Below, in pieces: positions 61,330 to 64,000 of a DNA stretch of 64,000 bases. The notes under the pieces were generated by a model. That model did not search any database and was not told the DNA's origin. It was given only the letters and a program-made list of their open reading frames with translations. Both the position numbers and the translations under genes were made by a program. Positions within the stretch are counted from its first letter, which is position 1, and the number at the start of each line of letters is the position of its first letter. This stretch comes from Sphingomonas japonica (GTDB taxonomy: Bacteria > Pseudomonadota > Alphaproteobacteria > Sphingomonadales > Sphingomonadaceae): contig NZ_VDYR01000001.1 in assembly GCF_006346325.1 (NCBI RefSeq), positions 2,071,501-2,135,500 of the forward strand. Reading direction: 5' to 3'.

Positions 61330-62985
61330 TCAAGCGTCGCTCAGCAACCGACCCGCCTGCGCCCGCGCCTCGTCGGTAACTTCGGCGCCCGACAGCATGC
61401 GGGCGATTTCCTCCCGGCGATCTGCGGGCCCCAGTGGGCGCACGCCGGTCCGCGTCACCACGCCGTCATGCGCCTTGGCGATCAGCAAGTGGCTGCGCCC
61501 GCGCGCGGCGACCTGCGGGCTGTGCGTCACCACCAGCACCTGAGTACGCTCGGCGAGCCGGGCCAGCCGATCGCCGATCGCGCTTGCCACCGCGCCGCCG
61601 ACGCCGCGGTCGATTTCGTCGAACACCATCGTCGCCGCCGATCCCTGCTCGGCCAGCGCGACCTTGAGCGCGAGGATGAAGCGTGACAGCTCGCCGCCGC
61701 TGGCGATCTTGATCAGCGGCCCGAACGGCGCGCCTGGATTGGTCGCGATCGCGAACTCGACGCGGTCGGCGCCATGCTGTGCCCATTGCTCGGGCGGCAG
61801 GCGATCGAGCTGGGTGCGGAACCGCGCGGCGTCGAGCTTGAGCGGGGCCAGCTCGGCGGCCACTGCGGCATCGAGCCGCGTTGCCGCCGCCGATCGCGCT
61901 GCAGACAGCGCTTCGGCCTGCGCCGCATAGTCCGCGCGCGTCGCGGCCACGCGCGCCTCCAGCGCGGCGATGCCCGCCCCTCCATTTGTCAGCCGGTCGA
62001 GCTTGTCCGACAGTTCCGCCGCCAGTGCTGCGAGCTCGTCGGGGGCGACGCGGTGCTTGCGCGCGATTCCGCGCAACTCGAACAACCGCGTCTCGTCGGC
62101 ATCGAGCGATGCCGGGTCAAACGCCAGCGCAGCCGCCGCTTCATCGACCTTTTCCTGGGTCACCGCGGCTTCGATGATCGCGCGATCGATCGCCGCCAGC
62201 GCCTCGGCGAGCGCCGGATGGTCCTCGCCCACCCGCTCGAGCACGCGCGCCGCTTGCCGCAGCCGGGTCAGCGCACCATCGGCGCCGTCGGTAAGCTCGG
62301 CAACAGTCTGAAGGTCTCCGGCGATCTTCTCGCCGCGCTGCATCGTCGCACGCCGCTCGGCGAGGATCGCTTCCTCGCCCGGCTCGGCGGCGAGCGCGGT
62401 CAGTTCGGCTACCGCATGTTCGAGCCACTCACGATCGCGCCCGGCGACGTCCTGTTCCGCCACGGCCTGTTCGAGCGCTTCCTCGGCCGCGCGCCACGCC
62501 CGATAGGCCGCGGCAACCGCACTGGCGTCGATGCGCCCGAAATCGTCGAGCAACGCGCGGTGGCCGCGCGGGTTGAGCAGGCCGCGATCATCGTGCTGCC
62601 CGTGGATTTCGACCAGATGTCCGGCCAGCTCGCGCAGCAGCGCCGCCGACACCGGCTGATCGTTGACGAAGGCGCGGCTGCCGCCATCGGCCTTGACGAT
62701 GCGGCGGATGATCAGCGGTTCGCCGGGTTCGAGGTCCAGTCCGTTGTCGCCGATCAGCTCGGCGACCGCGCCCGGCATCGTGAAGCTCGCCGTCACCACC
62801 GCGCGCTCGGCACCCTGCCGCACCAGCCCGGTTTCGCCGCGCGCACCCAGCGCCAGTCCCAGCGCATCGAGCAGGATCGACTTGCCCGCCCCGGTTTCCC
62901 CGGTCAGCACCCCAAGTCCGGGCGCGAAATCGAGGTCGAGCGCCTCGATCAGCACGACATCGCGGATCGACAGCGCGGTCAGCAT
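61330..62985 (-). CDS. recN: DNA repair protein RecN
   Basis: A 551-residue SMC-like ATPase. The N-terminal Walker A is GETGAGKSILLDALGLALG, the central coiled coil spans about 150-380 with Ala/Glu/Arg-rich helices, and the C-terminal ABC part has SGGELSRFILALKVAL and VFDEIDRGVGGAVASAI (Walker B), then VVTHSPQVAARGRSHLLIAK. It helps join broken chromosome ends. It converges on the methyltransferase gene with 2 bases between the stops. Confidence 0.96.
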   Translation of the reverse strand: MLTALSIRDVVLIEALDLDFAPGLGVLTGETGAGKSILLDALGLALGARGETGLVRQGAERAVVTASFTMPGAVAELIGDNGLDLEPGEPLIIRRIVKADGGSRAFVNDQPVSAALLRELAGHLVEIHGQHDDRGLLNPRGHRALLDDFGRIDASAVAAAYRAWRAAEEALEQAVAEQDVAGRDREWLEHAVAELTALAAEPGEEAILAERRATMQRGEKIAGDLQTVAELTDGADGALTRLRQAARVLERVGEDHPALAEALAAIDRAIIEAAVTQEKVDEAAAALAFDPASLDADETRLFELRGIARKHRVAPDELAALAAELSDKLDRLTNGGAGIAALEARVAATRADYAAQAEALSAARSAAATRLDAAVAAELAPLKLDAARFRTQLDRLPPEQWAQHGADRVEFAIATNPGAPFGPLIKIASGGELSRFILALKVALAEQGSAATMVFDEIDRGVGGAVASAIGDRLARLAERTQVLVVTHSPQVAARGRSHLLIAKAHDGVVTRTGVRPLGPADRREEIARMLSGAEVTDEARAQAGRLLSDA

Positions 62986-63106
62986 CGCCGTGTCTTCGAA
63001 CGGAACGCCGCACCGGCCCGCTCCCCCGCCCGGCCGTCCATACAGACCGTCCTAGATGGCTGGCGGAGTTGGGGAGCGGGCTGGCGCCGAAAAATCAAGC
63101 AATCAC

Positions 63107-63931
63107 TCAGCTCTCGGCTGCCGCGGCGGTCTCGGTCGCGGCGGGCGCAAGCGGCACTGGGGGATGGTCGCCGACCAGCGCATAGGCACGCTCATACCAT
63201 TCGGTGCCGGGATAGTTGGCACCCAATACCGCGGCCGACTTGCGTGCCTCGTCCCGCAGGCCAAGCGCGAGATAGCTCTCGGTCAGCCGCATCAGCGCCT
63301 CGGCGGTATGCGTGGTGGTCTGGAAATTCTCGACTACGTTGCGAAAGCGCAGCGTCGAGGACAGCCACTGGCCGCGCTTCTGATAGAAGCGTCCGATCTC
63401 CATTTCCTTGCCGGCGAGGTGGTCGTTGACGAGGTCGAGCTTCAATCGCGCATCCGCGGCATAGCGCGTATCCGGATAGCGCCGGGTAAGTTCGCCCAGC
63501 GAGGCGAGCGCCTGCTGCGTGATCTTCTGGTCACGCGTCACGTCGCTCATCTGCTCGTAATAGCTCATCGCGACGAGATAATAGGCGTAGGGCGCATCGC
63601 GATTGCCGGGGTGCACCGCCAAAAAGCGCTGCGCCGACTGGATCGATTCGGCATAGTCCTGGTTCACATAATAGCTGAACGCGCTCATCAGCTGCGCGCG
63701 GCGCGCCCATACCGAATAGGGATGCTGGCGCTCCACCTCGTCGAACAGCTTCGCCGCCATCTCGTACTGGCCGCGGTCGAGCCGATCCTTGGCGGCGGTA
63801 TAGAGCGTGCCCACGTCGCGTGCGACATAGGGGGTGTCGGCCTTGTTACGGCCGCCGGCGCAACCGGCGACGGCAAGACTGGCGGCGACGAGCGTGCCGA
63901 ACACGAGCGAGCGGGACAAGGGAATACGCAT
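63107..63931 (-). CDS. bamD: Outer membrane assembly lipoprotein BamD
   Basis: A 274-residue lipoprotein with lipobox VAGC at about 21-24. TPR-like helices follow: LYTAAKDRLDRGQYEMAAKLFDEVERQHPYSVWARRAQLMSAFSYY, then QRFLAVHPGNRDAPYAYYLVAMSYYEQM and GELTRRYPDTRYAADARLKLDLVNDHLAGKEMEIGRFY. It is the essential lipoprotein of the BAM machine that inserts barrel proteins such as the usher and receptors described here. A Pro/Ala-rich tail ends the protein. The gene is upstream of recN, with 121 bases between them in which I see nothing; the 69 bases beyond its start also hold no gene. Confidence 0.95.
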   Translation of the reverse strand: MRIPLSRSLVFGTLVAASLAVAGCAGGRNKADTPYVARDVGTLYTAAKDRLDRGQYEMAAKLFDEVERQHPYSVWARRAQLMSAFSYYVNQDYAESIQSAQRFLAVHPGNRDAPYAYYLVAMSYYEQMSDVTRDQKITQQALASLGELTRRYPDTRYAADARLKLDLVNDHLAGKEMEIGRFYQKRGQWLSSTLRFRNVVENFQTTTHTAEALMRLTESYLALGLRDEARKSAAVLGANYPGTEWYERAYALVGDHPPVPLAPAATETAAAAES

Positions 63932-64000
63932 CGCCGCGTCTTACCCGAGCATCGGGCGCGCGAACAATGTTTTTCGTTGCGCGTTGCAGCGGCTGCCGCG

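Noticed and set aside
1..64000. CRISPR arrays, insertion sequences or prophage
   Set aside because: No regularly spaced repeats, transposase, integrase or phage structural gene was seen.

Overview
The window is gapless, high-GC DNA with short intergenic gaps and no insertion sequence, integrase, phage gene or CRISPR array. Gene content points to a Sphingomonas-like alphaproteobacterium (Sphingomonadales). The pointers are a TonB-dependent receptor plus TonB, a COQ9-family protein, a DUF1134 (EipA-like) envelope protein, a TorF-type porin, RibB fused to a degenerate RibA domain, and many enzymes with export signals. The genus is an inference; no rRNA is present.

Layout. 1-6.6 kb: the tail of a LuxR-type regulator, then a Csu-like chaperone-usher fimbrial cluster with four subunit-like genes, a periplasmic chaperone and an outer-membrane usher. 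6.6-9.5 kb: a phosphorelay of a CHASE3-PAS hybrid kinase, a stand-alone receiver and an Hpt protein, with overlapping or nearly touching reading frames. 9.6-18.6 kb: tRNA-Ser(GCU), the DUF1134 protein, PutA, a MaoC-type hydratase, a thiolase, a degenerate glucokinase-like protein, an MFS exporter and a flavin-binding-fold stress protein. 18.7-21.7 kb: hslV and hslU, separated by a secreted FAD oxidoreductase whose D-amino-acid-oxidase motifs are in circularly permuted order.

21.9-35.5 kb: a large exported propeller-amidohydrolase, a TorF porin, MsrA, GalE, a ZnuD-like zinc receptor with a His-rich loop, a PAP2 phosphatase, tRNA-Lys(UUU), FolK, a family 5-like uracil-DNA glycosylase, a GH92 mannosidase, chorismate mutase and ribosomal protein S4 with a textbook terminator. 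35.6-45.8 kb: an M28 lipoprotein peptidase, the agmatine-to-putrescine pair aguA-aguB, DinB, SSB, FeoAB ferrous iron uptake, COQ9, an EamA transporter and an Old Yellow Enzyme.

45.8-64 kb: a riboflavin operon (ribD-ribE-ribBX-ribH) running into a GNAT and a DUF454 gene, TonB, succinate-semialdehyde dehydrogenase, xseB-ispA-coaD, a cyclophilin, queA and tgt (queuosine), a SleB-type cell-wall hydrolase, an APC permease overlapping an exported methyltransferase, recN and bamD.

The most interesting items are the permuted oxidoreductase inside hslVU, the RibA half without zinc cysteines, an in-frame REP-like palindrome inside ribD, the degenerate glucokinase, the exported methyltransferase, and a fimbrial cluster with a truncated subunit and an internal terminator. 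Most of the window is ordinary core genome.
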